From a virus, in IMG/VR virus record IMGVR_UViG_3300011118_002344, positions 1-20,656 of that record: DNA of 20,656 bases. One strand, written 5' to 3'. Shown one piece after another: positions 14,229-20,551 of the stretch. Both the position numbers and the translations under genes were made by a program. How positions within the stretch are numbered: position 1 is the first letter of the stretch; each line of letters opens with the position of its first letter. Below the pieces are notes generated by a model. It was not told where the DNA came from, did no database searches, and saw only the letters and a list, made by a program, of their open reading frames with translations.

Positions 14229-14390
14229 GAAGTTATTGTTAGGATAACTGAATTACAAAAAGTAGAACTTGATATTAAGAAGGCTGAACTTAAATTAGTG
14301 CGTCTTGATGTAGAACACCAGAAAGTTCAAATAGAATCATTGAGGCTTGATGTAGAACACCAGAAAGTTCAAATAGAATCTTGGAGGTGA
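14229..14390 (+). CDS. Coiled-coil reading frame in phase with clamp loader stop
   Basis: Immediately after the clamp loader TAA the same frame runs 53 codons to TGA 14388. It contains no ATG or TTG and only one GTG (14298), so a normal start is hard to find; an ATT at 14235 is possible. The translation is heptad-like and charged (ITELQKVELDIKKAEL, then LDVEHQKVQIES twice). The two LDVEHQKVQIES units come from a perfect 35-base repeat with a period of 42 bases, exactly 14 codons, which supports coding. Choices are readthrough of the TAA to give a tailed clamp loader, a non-standard start, or the remains of a gene that lost its start. A complete anti-SD match GGAGGTGA at 14383-14390 has no start codon at the right distance. 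Confidence 0.4.
   Translation, partial: EVIVRITELQKVELDIKKAELKLVRLDVEHQKVQIESLRLDVEHQKVQIESWR
14304..14380 (+). repeat. 42-base tandem repeat, two copies
   Basis: A 35-base segment beginning CTTGATGTAGAACACC occurs at 14304-14338 and identically at 14346-14380. The period of 42 bases equals two coiled-coil heptads. Perfect identity suggests a recent duplication. Confidence 0.92.
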
Positions 14391-14501
14391 ACTTCGTTTT
14401 CAAACGATAGGTGATGATGAGGAACATAAAAATCGTATTGCGTAAAAATAGTAATTTGATTTAAACAATAATGTAAACAAATTTAATTTGGAGGAAGTAC
14501 A

Positions 14502-15398
14502 ATGGATAAGAGTAGAGAGCAATCTATTGATGATGGTGCTAATATGAGTACCGGAGGCGTCAATTTCAATTATGTTGACACAGCTAAATTGGAGAGGTTG
14601 GGTATTGGTCGTTACAATACCAAGAAACCAAAAGGAAATAATTTTATTAGGATAGTGGCTCCCAGTGCTACAGGTGCTTTTGCTAAAGAAATATGGAAGC
14701 ACGATAACATAGGTGCAAATAATGCTACTTTTTTGTGCTTGGATAAGATGTTTGGTAAAGCTTGTCCTATATGTAATCAGGCTCAGGAATTGAAGGCATC
14801 AGGTGCAGGTAATGATGTAGTAAAAGAGCTTGCTCCAAGTAGAAGATTTCTTCTTTTTGTGATTGACACTACATCAGCTGAAACTGAGGAAGAAGGTCCT
14901 AAGTGGTTTGACTGCCCACAATCAATTTATAAAGCGGTTTGTACTTTATCAAAGGATAGAAGAACCGGAGCAAAGATAGATCCTACTGATCCAGATGATG
15001 GAAGGGATATTGAATTTGTTAGAAATGATGGTAAGAGAACTTCATATGATGGATTTGTGCTTAAAGAAACTAAACCAATTCCTAATAGTTGGTATAGTGA
15101 TTTGCCTTCTTTTGATGAAATTCTTTTGATCCCTGATCCTGTTGAAATGGAAGCAACTGTTTTAGGTAAAAAAACTTCTACTTCAAAGGATAGAGCAGAG
15201 GTAGATGAAAATAGAGATAGAAAGAGTAGGGATGACTCAAGAAGTAGGGATGACTCAAGAAGTAGGGATGACTCAAGAAGTAGGGATGACTCAAGAAGTA
15301 GAGGTAGGAGTGATTCAGATGATGCTCAAGCTCAATCAGTTAAAGATAAGCTAGATGAGATCAGGAATCGCAAAAGAAATAGTGTAGAGGAGAAATAA
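14502..15398 (+). CDS. Single-stranded DNA binding protein, T4 gp32-like, with RS-repeat tail
   Basis: This 298-residue protein coats single-stranded DNA during replication and recombination. His67, Cys79, Cys88 and Cys91 (FLCLDKMFGKACPIC) reproduce the order and near spacing of the zinc ligands of T4 gp32 (His64, Cys77, Cys87, Cys90). The OB-fold region follows, with LAPSRRFLLFVID and YDGFVLKETK. The C-terminal 70 or so residues are disordered and charged, with four DNA-perfect repeats of SRDDSR, then SRGRSDSDDAQAQS and a basic helix. T4 gp32 has an acidic tail that recruits partners; the RS/D mix here is different and is a likely docking site. ATG 14502 follows GGAGGAAG. The next gene, UvsY-like, starts three bases after its stop, matching the functional link between SSB and mediator. 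Confidence 0.85.
   Translation: MDKSREQSIDDGANMSTGGVNFNYVDTAKLERLGIGRYNTKKPKGNNFIRIVAPSATGAFAKEIWKHDNIGANNATFLCLDKMFGKACPICNQAQELKASGAGNDVVKELAPSRRFLLFVIDTTSAETEEEGPKWFDCPQSIYKAVCTLSKDRRTGAKIDPTDPDDGRDIEFVRNDGKRTSYDGFVLKETKPIPNSWYSDLPSFDEILLIPDPVEMEATVLGKKTSTSKDRAEVDENRDRKSRDDSRSRDDSRSRDDSRSRDDSRSRGRSDSDDAQAQSVKDKLDEIRNRKRNSVEEK
15225..15296 (+). repeat. 18-base tandem repeat in SSB tail, four copies
   Basis: AGTAGGGATGACTCAAGA repeats four times without change, and a fifth copy breaks down after AGTAG. Each unit encodes SRDDSR in frame. The identity implies recent slippage and suggests that copy number varies between relatives. Confidence 0.95.
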
Positions 15399-15401
15399 AA
15401 A

Positions 15402-15941
15402 ATGTTAACTGATGCAGATAAAGATGCTTTAATTCACTTTCGAAGTAGATTGCCTATTGATCAATTTAAATTGGAAGTAGAAAATAGTCAGCAACCTGCT
15501 TTATATGATGACGTTGGAAGATGGGTATCTGGTGTTAGGGCTGCTTCTAAAGTTGCTAAAGAGCATATAGAATTTGTTAAAGCTGATCTATCTTCTAAAA
15601 TTAGAAAGAATCCTGATGAGTATGGATTGACTGGGAAAATTACTAATGATTCTGTTGGAGCAATTGTTACAACCCATCATGATTATCAATATGCAGTTGA
15701 AGATTATATAGATAAGGATAGACTGGCGAATGAGGCGTCTGTTCTTTTATCCTCTGTTGAACAGAGAAGATCAGCTATTAGCAATCTGGTTCGATTGTTT
15801 GTACATGCTTATTACTTAAATGATAAACCAGTTAGTGATAGCAGTTGGAAAGATGATGAAGCGGCAATAATTGCTTTGAGGGATCAAAGAGGGCATAAAG
15901 AAGATATTGTTGTTGATGATCTAGAGGAAGAGCTGGAATGA
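15402..15941 (+). CDS. Probable UvsY-like recombination mediator
   Basis: The 179-residue protein is almost wholly helical and acidic at its end (DDLEEELE). It reads like phage UvsY-type mediators: an early segment VENSQQPALYDDVGRWV, then HIEFVKADLSSKIRKNP, GKITNDSVGAIVTTHHDY, and a C-terminal SVEQRRSAISNLVRLFVHAYY. Mediators of this type displace SSB and load UvsX on single-stranded DNA. The order SSB, this gene, UvsX agrees with that role. At 179 residues it is longer than T4 UvsY (137). No catalytic motif is expected. The call rests on pattern and context, so an unrelated SSB-associated protein remains possible. Confidence 0.55.
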   Translation: MLTDADKDALIHFRSRLPIDQFKLEVENSQQPALYDDVGRWVSGVRAASKVAKEHIEFVKADLSSKIRKNPDEYGLTGKITNDSVGAIVTTHHDYQYAVEDYIDKDRLANEASVLLSSVEQRRSAISNLVRLFVHAYYLNDKPVSDSSWKDDEAAIIALRDQRGHKEDIVVDDLEEELE

Positions 15942-16003
15942 AAGCAAAAGATTGGAAGTTTCATAAATATTTGTCTGATTCTGATGACATTGATGTTGGA
16001 TGA
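15938..16003 (+). CDS. Possible 21-residue ORF coupled to mediator gene
   Basis: ATG 15938 overlaps the mediator stop as ATGA and has AGGAAGAG upstream. The product MKAKDWKFHKYLSDSDDIDV-G is 21 residues, with a basic half and an acidic half. It is too short to assign, but the ribosome site and coupling are better than chance would usually give. Confidence 0.4.
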   Translation: MKAKDWKFHKYLSDSDDIDVG

Positions 16004-16097
16004 AATTCAGCAGAAGGATATTTTTTGTTTACCTCCAATAAAGGGTCTGGATGAAGGAGAAATAGTAGTAGATGCTTTCCATTCTAGTTTTATATGA
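15984..16097 (+). CDS. Possible 37-residue ORF before uvsX
   Basis: ATG 15984 (or 15993) opens a frame with LDEIQQKDIFCLPPIKGLDE and GEIVVDAFHSSFI up to TGA 16095. The composition looks protein-like, but no clear ribosome site precedes it. It overlaps the 21-residue ORF in another frame. Uncertain. Confidence 0.3.
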   Translation: MTLMLDEIQQKDIFCLPPIKGLDEGEIVVDAFHSSFI

Positions 16098-16142
16098 GGG
16101 ATAACTTGGGCTATAACTAAATTGAATGATGGAAAAAATAAT

Positions 16143-17201
16143 ATGGCTAATAGAAAAACTAAAAGTGAAATAGAAGAAACATCAAAGACAGCTAGTAAGG
16201 TAGTAGGTCTTCCAGCTGTTGAAGAATGGTGTCAAACTGGAAGTACTGTTTTAGATTTAGCTCTAGCAAATATATTTCCAGGAGGTATACCTATTGGAAG
16301 AATCATTCAGTTTTATGGAGGAATGAGTACTTGCAAATCTGTGTTATCTTCATCTATTCTTGGATATGCTCAGCGTTCTGGAAAAGGTGCATACTATGGA
16401 GATATTGAACATACACTTGATCCTAGATTTGCTGGATTCTATGGATTAGATTTTAACAAATTATCCAATATAAATGATTTTGAAGAGGATACCTTTCCAT
16501 CAACTATTGAGGAATTTTTTGATGTTTGGCTTTCTAATATCATCTACAAGGATGATAAGCATACAAAGCTAAATAAGAAACCAAAAGTGATTGTTACAGA
16601 TACTATTACTGCTTTGCCAGCTAAGATTGAGTCTGATAAGAAAATGGATGAGCAGGGTTATGGAGCATATCGAGCTAAGCAATTATCATTAGGCTATAGA
16701 AAATATCTACAAGATATTTCTTATAGCAATACAACTTTGGTTATTATTGATCAAACAAGGGATAAGTTTGGTTCTGCTTTTGGTGGTGAATCTGTTCCAG
16801 GTGGAAGGGCTCCAGAGTATTATCCATCAGTGCGAGTCTATCTTAAACATGATGGTAAGGTAATTAATTCATCTAAAAAGGTAATTGGAATTTGGACTAA
16901 ATTTAAGGTTTCTAAAAATAAAGTTGCACCTCCTTTTAGAGAAGGAAGATTTAAGATCCTTTTTGATTATGGACTCGACGACATTGCTACTAACCTCTTT
17001 TTTATTAGTCAAGAACAGAATGGAATAGATAAAGCTAAGAAAGCTAAAACTCCAATTAATCTTTTTGGGGATGAATATACTCTTAAAACTTGGATTAAGT
17101 ATGTAGAAGAAGGAAACCTGGAGGACAACTTGAGAGAGGAAGTATGGAAATTATGGCAAAAGGTTTATGAAACTCAACCTCGAAAAGTAAGGAAGTGGTA
17201 A
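16143..17201 (+). CDS. uvsX: RecA/UvsX-like recombinase
   Basis: From ATG 16143 the protein has 352 residues; TTG 16122 would add seven. It is a RecA-fold recombinase for strand exchange and recombination-dependent replication. Visible are the N-terminal GSTVLDLAL and GGIPIGRIIQFYG lead-in, Walker A GGMSTCKS (59-66), the catalytic Glu89 in YGDIEHTLDP (RecA: DAEHALDP), the Walker B strand VIVTD (Asp153), TLVIIDQTRDK, and loop 2 with GGRAPEYYPSVRVYL. Walker A has Cys64 where most P-loops have Gly; T4 UvsX has Phe at this place, so this fits a UvsX-type rather than a cellular RecA. The C-terminal region lacks the acidic RecA tail. SSB and mediator genes lie upstream, and resolvase and Mre11/Rad50-like genes downstream. 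Confidence 0.92.
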   Translation: MANRKTKSEIEETSKTASKVVGLPAVEEWCQTGSTVLDLALANIFPGGIPIGRIIQFYGGMSTCKSVLSSSILGYAQRSGKGAYYGDIEHTLDPRFAGFYGLDFNKLSNINDFEEDTFPSTIEEFFDVWLSNIIYKDDKHTKLNKKPKVIVTDTITALPAKIESDKKMDEQGYGAYRAKQLSLGYRKYLQDISYSNTTLVIIDQTRDKFGSAFGGESVPGGRAPEYYPSVRVYLKHDGKVINSSKKVIGIWTKFKVSKNKVAPPFREGRFKILFDYGLDDIATNLFFISQEQNGIDKAKKAKTPINLFGDEYTLKTWIKYVEEGNLEDNLREEVWKLWQKVYETQPRKVRKW

Positions 17202-17241
17202 TGGATAATAGGTTTTGATGATAACTTTCAGAGGCTTATAG

Positions 17242-17970
17242 ATGAAAGAGAGAAATGAAATGAAAATTTTTGGTCTAGATATATCTCTTGATCACGGAGG
17301 AATTGTTGTTCTTAATGGAGATGGAAAAGTAATTAATTATTGTTTTCTTACAGCAACTAAAAAATATATAGATGTTGATCCAAAACATGGATTTCTTCTT
17401 AGTAAAAAAGGGGAGGATGAATCCAAAGAAACTTTTAGATTAAGAAGAATGAAAGAATATCTAGAAAAATTAGTGGATTTTGAACGTATAATGCCATCAG
17501 TTGAGGCAATGTTTTTTTCTATCGAGGGATATTCTTACTCATCCAAGACTACTTCAATCTGCCAGATTGCTGAGTTAACTGGATACTTAAAACATATAAT
17601 ATTTGAAGATGGAGGATGTATTCGAATTCATGATCCTTTATCTGTAAAACTTTTTGCAGTGGGTAAAGGAAGTTGTATGAAGAAGGATATTGTTAATGAA
17701 GCTTTATCTCAAGGATTTAACATTCCTGGTGGATTAGTAAAGAAAAAACAAGTTAAGAAGAAGGAAAGTGTGAAGGTTGAAGAATTTGATGGACCAGCAA
17801 CAGATTTAGCTGATGCTTATTTTTTGGCTAATATGATATATATAGAATTGAAACTCAGAAGTGGAGAACTTATGTTACGACAACTGAAAGAAAATGAGAG
17901 AAGGATATTCCTGCGTGTTACAAAAAAATATCCTGTGAATATTTTAGATAGATCGTTTGTACAAAAATGA
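17242..17970 (+). CDS. RuvC-like Holliday junction resolvase (RNase H fold)
   Basis: The 242-residue protein shows the acidic residues of an RNase H-like nuclease: IFGLDISLDHGGIVVL at the start, FFSIEGYSYSSKT in the middle, and DLADAYFLANMIY near the end, in the order of RuvC (D...E...D..D). The central SICQIAELTGYLKHII resembles the RuvC segment that follows the Glu, and KLFAVGKGSCMKKDIV matches the RuvC 'vKk...G.G.A.K..v' segment. It would cut four-way or branched DNA left by recombination, before packaging. A basic insert (KKKQVKKKESVK, about residues 174-185) is added. ATG 17242 has AGAGG; ATG 17260 (MKIFGLD) is the more family-like start, so the first six residues are uncertain. The family is likely; the substrate is inferred. 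Confidence 0.78.
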   Translation: MKERNEMKIFGLDISLDHGGIVVLNGDGKVINYCFLTATKKYIDVDPKHGFLLSKKGEDESKETFRLRRMKEYLEKLVDFERIMPSVEAMFFSIEGYSYSSKTTSICQIAELTGYLKHIIFEDGGCIRIHDPLSVKLFAVGKGSCMKKDIVNEALSQGFNIPGGLVKKKQVKKKESVKVEEFDGPATDLADAYFLANMIYIELKLRSGELMLRQLKENERRIFLRVTKKYPVNILDRSFVQK

Positions 17971-18083
17971 ATCAGGCGTGGAGCAAAAGATATAGCTAAT
18001 ACGATGGGTATTTCTATAGGCAGATTAAGCCAGCTTACCAGATTGGAAAAGCTGTTATAAAGGCTATGGAGGAACTTAAATGA
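17967..18083 (+). pseudogene. Ambiguous frames after resolvase gene, possible broken small gene
   Basis: An ATG overlapping the resolvase stop (ATGA) starts MNQAWSKRYS, then a TAA at 17997, after which the same frame continues YDGYFYRQIKPAYQIGKAVI and ends AMEELK at TGA 18081. In the resolvase's own frame, directly after its TGA, lies RRGAKDIANTMGISIGRLSQ to TAA 18058, which resembles a small helix-turn-helix without a start. No frame gives an intact gene. This looks like a decayed or frameshifted small gene, but chance cannot be excluded. Confidence 0.3.
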
Positions 18084-18088
18084 GGAGG
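18083..18088 (+). promoter_or_regulatory. Ribosome binding site for GTG 18096
   Basis: A full AGGAGG with a seven-base spacer precedes GTG 18096. It decides in favour of the 38-residue ORF, which would otherwise be overlooked. Confidence 0.7.
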
Positions 18089-18095
18089 AATAGTC

Positions 18096-18212
18096 GTGAT
18101 ATATGATATAACAGAGATATATTCAACAAGTGATGCTGATCTTGCATTGATGAGGCATGTTCTAAAAGGATTTAATCAAGTTCATAATTCTATAGGTTAT
18201 TATAATGATTAA
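18096..18212 (+). CDS. Small protein, 38 residues, unknown
   Basis: GTG 18096 is placed ideally behind AGGAGG. The product begins MIYDITEIYSTSDADLALMR and ends FNQVHNSIGYYND. It overlaps the start of the Rad50-like gene by eight bases, so it may couple translation of that gene, whose own ribosome site is weak. No family is recognised; as the first of three overlapping frames it could be a small partner of the Rad50/Mre11 pair. Confidence 0.55.
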   Translation: MIYDITEIYSTSDADLALMRHVLKGFNQVHNSIGYYND

Positions 18213-19437
18213 AAAGCTTTCTTTGAAAAATTACAAAACTCATAAAGATACTGAATTGGAATTTTCACCTGGGATAAACATCATTACAGGCGATACAGGT
18301 CAAGGAAAAACAAATATTTTACTAGCTCTAAAGTGGATAGTTGAAGATAGACCACGAGGTGAAGGATGTATAAGAAGAGGTCAGGATGGAAGCACTGCAG
18401 TTATGGAAGTTGTTGATAATAAAGATACTTGCAGTATAATTAGAAGGAGAAATAAATCTGAGAATATATATAAGATAGAAAAAGATGGATTGGATATAGA
18501 TCCATTTGAAACAAACTTTCCTCCTAATGAAGTTTTGGATATACTTAATTTGTCTGATATTAATATTCAGAAGCAACGAGATCCATACTTCCTTGTTTAT
18601 GCACCACCTGGAAAGGTCACTACTTATATTAGATCTATAACAAAATTGGATGAAATAGATAAAGTTACTAAGGTATTATCTAGTAAGATTCGCTCAGAAA
18701 AAAGTGAAATATCCTATCGTGAGGGAGAACTTGAATCTACTAATAAGAAGTTAGTTATTTTGAATGAAATAGATCTTGCATCACTTGAGGATAAAATAGT
18801 TAGAGCTAAAGATTGTGTATTAAGAATTGAACAGATAGGAAAAAAGGTAGAACGAATTCGCTCTATTATTTCAGAACTTAAGATTCTTGAGAGTCATAGA
18901 ATAATTCTTCCAGATAATCTTGATCAAATATTTAGTAAAGCTGAAGAATGTTCTGAATTTATGATTGAAGTATCAAAGCAGGTTCTAAAATTTAAAGTTT
19001 TGTTGGATAGGATAAAAGAAATTAGGATACATAAAATAATTCTTCCAGAAAATCTTGATCAAATATTTGGTGAGACTAAAAGATATTCTGAATCTATAGT
19101 TGAAGCATCTGAACGAATATCAAGACTTAAGGTTTTGTTAGATAAGATAAATGAAATTAGGATACATAAAATAATTCTTCCAGAGAATTTTGAAATACTT
19201 TCATCTATAGAATCTACCCTATCAGCACATGGTAATATTTATAAAAAAATTGATTCAACACTTGGATTACTTGAAGAGGTTAATAATATTAAACTAAAGA
19301 TTAGTGATACTGGACATCAACTGGAGCGATTGGAATCTGAAGAAAAACATCTTATGGGAGAACTTGATGTTTGTCCATCATGTGGAGTTGAACTTACAAA
19401 TGAATCTAAAAAACATCTGCTTGGAGGGATAGAATGA
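18205..19437 (+). CDS. Rad50/SbcC-like ATPase half with coiled coil and zinc hook
   Basis: The 410-residue protein starts as Rad50/SbcC: LSLKNYKTHKDTELEFSPG, Walker A GDTGQGKTN (residues 29-37), then the LNLSDINIQKQRDPYFLVY segment. A long coiled coil follows, and the Cys-x2-Cys hook CPSCGVEL lies about 20 residues from the end. The second ATPase half (signature motif, Walker B, D-loop) that normally follows the return coil is absent. This matches a short Rad50-like type I recall in phages and prophages rather than a truncation, since the frame ends cleanly in an ATGA overlap with the nuclease gene. The middle has three 45-residue repeats around RIHKIILPENLDQIF. It would pair with the Mre11-like nuclease to process DNA ends. 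Without Walker B in the same chain, how ATP is hydrolysed is unclear. Confidence 0.85.
   Translation: MIKKLSLKNYKTHKDTELEFSPGINIITGDTGQGKTNILLALKWIVEDRPRGEGCIRRGQDGSTAVMEVVDNKDTCSIIRRRNKSENIYKIEKDGLDIDPFETNFPPNEVLDILNLSDINIQKQRDPYFLVYAPPGKVTTYIRSITKLDEIDKVTKVLSSKIRSEKSEISYREGELESTNKKLVILNEIDLASLEDKIVRAKDCVLRIEQIGKKVERIRSIISELKILESHRIILPDNLDQIFSKAEECSEFMIEVSKQVLKFKVLLDRIKEIRIHKIILPENLDQIFGETKRYSESIVEASERISRLKVLLDKINEIRIHKIILPENFEILSSIESTLSAHGNIYKKIDSTLGLLEEVNNIKLKISDTGHQLERLESEEKHLMGELDVCPSCGVELTNESKKHLLGGIE
18862..19205 (+). repeat. 135-base repeat in the Rad50-like coiled coil
   Basis: ATAATTCTTCCAGA recurs at 18901, 19036 and 19171, exactly 135 bases (45 codons) apart. Copies run from about 18862 (diverged), 18997 and 19132 (third copy partial). 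Copies two and three are the closest, so the coiled coil grew by tandem duplication. Confidence 0.88.
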
Positions 19438-20378
19438 GATTTGGAATTTTGGGAGACCTCCACTTTACAAATAGATCACCCGAGCGTCGGGTTGATGATT
19501 ACTGGAAAACTTTATATAGAAAGATGTCTCAAGCCTTATATATATTTGATGAGAAAGAATGTGACTATATTCTTCAAGTTGGGGATTATTTTAATTCTCC
19601 TGCAGTATCGGATAAGGTGATATCGGAAATTATAAGATTACAACATAGTTCTGGAAGGGATGAGGAGAGAAAAATATTATGCGTGTTTGGCCAACATGAT
19701 ATTTCAGGGCACTCAAAATCTACTTTGTCAAATAGTCCATTGGCAGTTTTGCAGGCAGCAAGAGCTGTTGAAGTACTAAATGATACTCCTGTTATAGTTG
19801 GAAAGAATGATATATCCTTCCACCTTTATGGTGCTTCATTTGGTGAATCTGTTCCTATACCCTTTGAAGATTCTTACAACATTCTGGTAACTCATAGAAT
19901 GGTAGGTAATAAACCTTTGTGGCCTGGACAAGAATTGATTGGTCCGAGACAGTTTATTAGAAAACACCCTGATTTTAATCTTATTTGTTGTGGGGATTAT
20001 CATTATAGATTTATAGATACTTGGAATGGTAGAACAATTATAAATCCTGGAGCAATAGTTCGAAAGACAATAGGCAAGTTTGATTTGGAACATAAGCCTG
20101 CAGTTGTTATATTTGATACAGAAAAAAACAACTCAGAAGTTGTAGAACTTGATGTGGAGTCAGTTGAGAAGGTGTTTGATCTTACTAGAAATATAGTATC
20201 AAAGGATAGTAAAGTGTTAGCCAATCTTGTAAAGCAGCTAAAAGAAGGTGGAAGAAAGCTATCTGGTTGGAAGCATATTCTTGTAAAGGTTTTGAAGGAA
20301 AGAAAGTCAAGTCAAAAGGTAAAGGATGTTATTGATTCAACTTTAGAAGAGGTTAGAGGAAAAGAATATGGCTCATGA
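19434..20378 (+). CDS. Mre11/SbcD-like calcineurin-fold nuclease
   Basis: The 314-residue protein has the metallophosphoesterase motifs in order: GDLHF (residues 7-11), VGDYFNSP, FGQHD, LVTHRM and CGDYHYRF. These are the metal ligands of Mre11/SbcD/T4 gp47, with GQHD replacing the usual GNHD. INPGAIVRKT follows, matching the SbcD 'npGS..r' segment. It would trim DNA ends for UvsX-driven recombination together with the Rad50-like protein, whose gene overlaps it by four bases (ATGA). The ribosome site GGAGGG sits just upstream of ATG 19434. The C-terminal 70 residues are basic and helical and could bind the partner's coiled coil. The family call is firm; the partnership is inferred from position. 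Confidence 0.9.
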   Translation: MRFGILGDLHFTNRSPERRVDDYWKTLYRKMSQALYIFDEKECDYILQVGDYFNSPAVSDKVISEIIRLQHSSGRDEERKILCVFGQHDISGHSKSTLSNSPLAVLQAARAVEVLNDTPVIVGKNDISFHLYGASFGESVPIPFEDSYNILVTHRMVGNKPLWPGQELIGPRQFIRKHPDFNLICCGDYHYRFIDTWNGRTIINPGAIVRKTIGKFDLEHKPAVVIFDTEKNNSEVVELDVESVEKVFDLTRNIVSKDSKVLANLVKQLKEGGRKLSGWKHILVKVLKERKSSQKVKDVIDSTLEEVRGKEYGS

Positions 20379-20535
20379 AATTAAAGGTTTACCTGGGATT
20401 TATAAAGAAAAAGAGACCGAGAGGTTATAACTAATGCACCTGATGGTGTTAAAGCAAATAGTAAGGAAATAACAAAATTGTGGGGAAAGAATTGTAGAAA
20501 TTGAAGAAAAATTGAATTCATATGAAATTACATAA
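20368..20535 (+). pseudogene. Small gene apparently split by two compensating frameshifts
   Basis: ATG 20368, behind AGAGGA, reads MAHEIKGLPGIYKEKETE and then stops. One frame over, EVITNAPDGVKANSKEITKL continues plausibly from about 20421. The first frame then resumes with GERIVEIEEKLNSYEIT to TAA 20533. One lost base near 20419-20430 and one gained base near 20475-20485 (beside GGGG and AAAA runs) would join the pieces into a protein of about 55 residues. This may be a decaying gene or sequencing error. The product family is not recognised. Confidence 0.4.
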
Positions 20536-20551
20536 ATTAAGGATAATGAAA

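Noticed and set aside
14453-14490. Promoter before the SSB gene (TTGATT near 14455, palindrome CAAATTTAATTTG).
   Set aside because: No -10 element at a suitable distance could be defended, and AT-rich sequence gives such matches easily.
18205-19437. Rad50-like gene as a frameshift-truncated SbcC.
   Set aside because: The next frame begins immediately as a complete Mre11-like nuclease with an ATGA overlap, leaving no room for remains of a second ATPase lobe.
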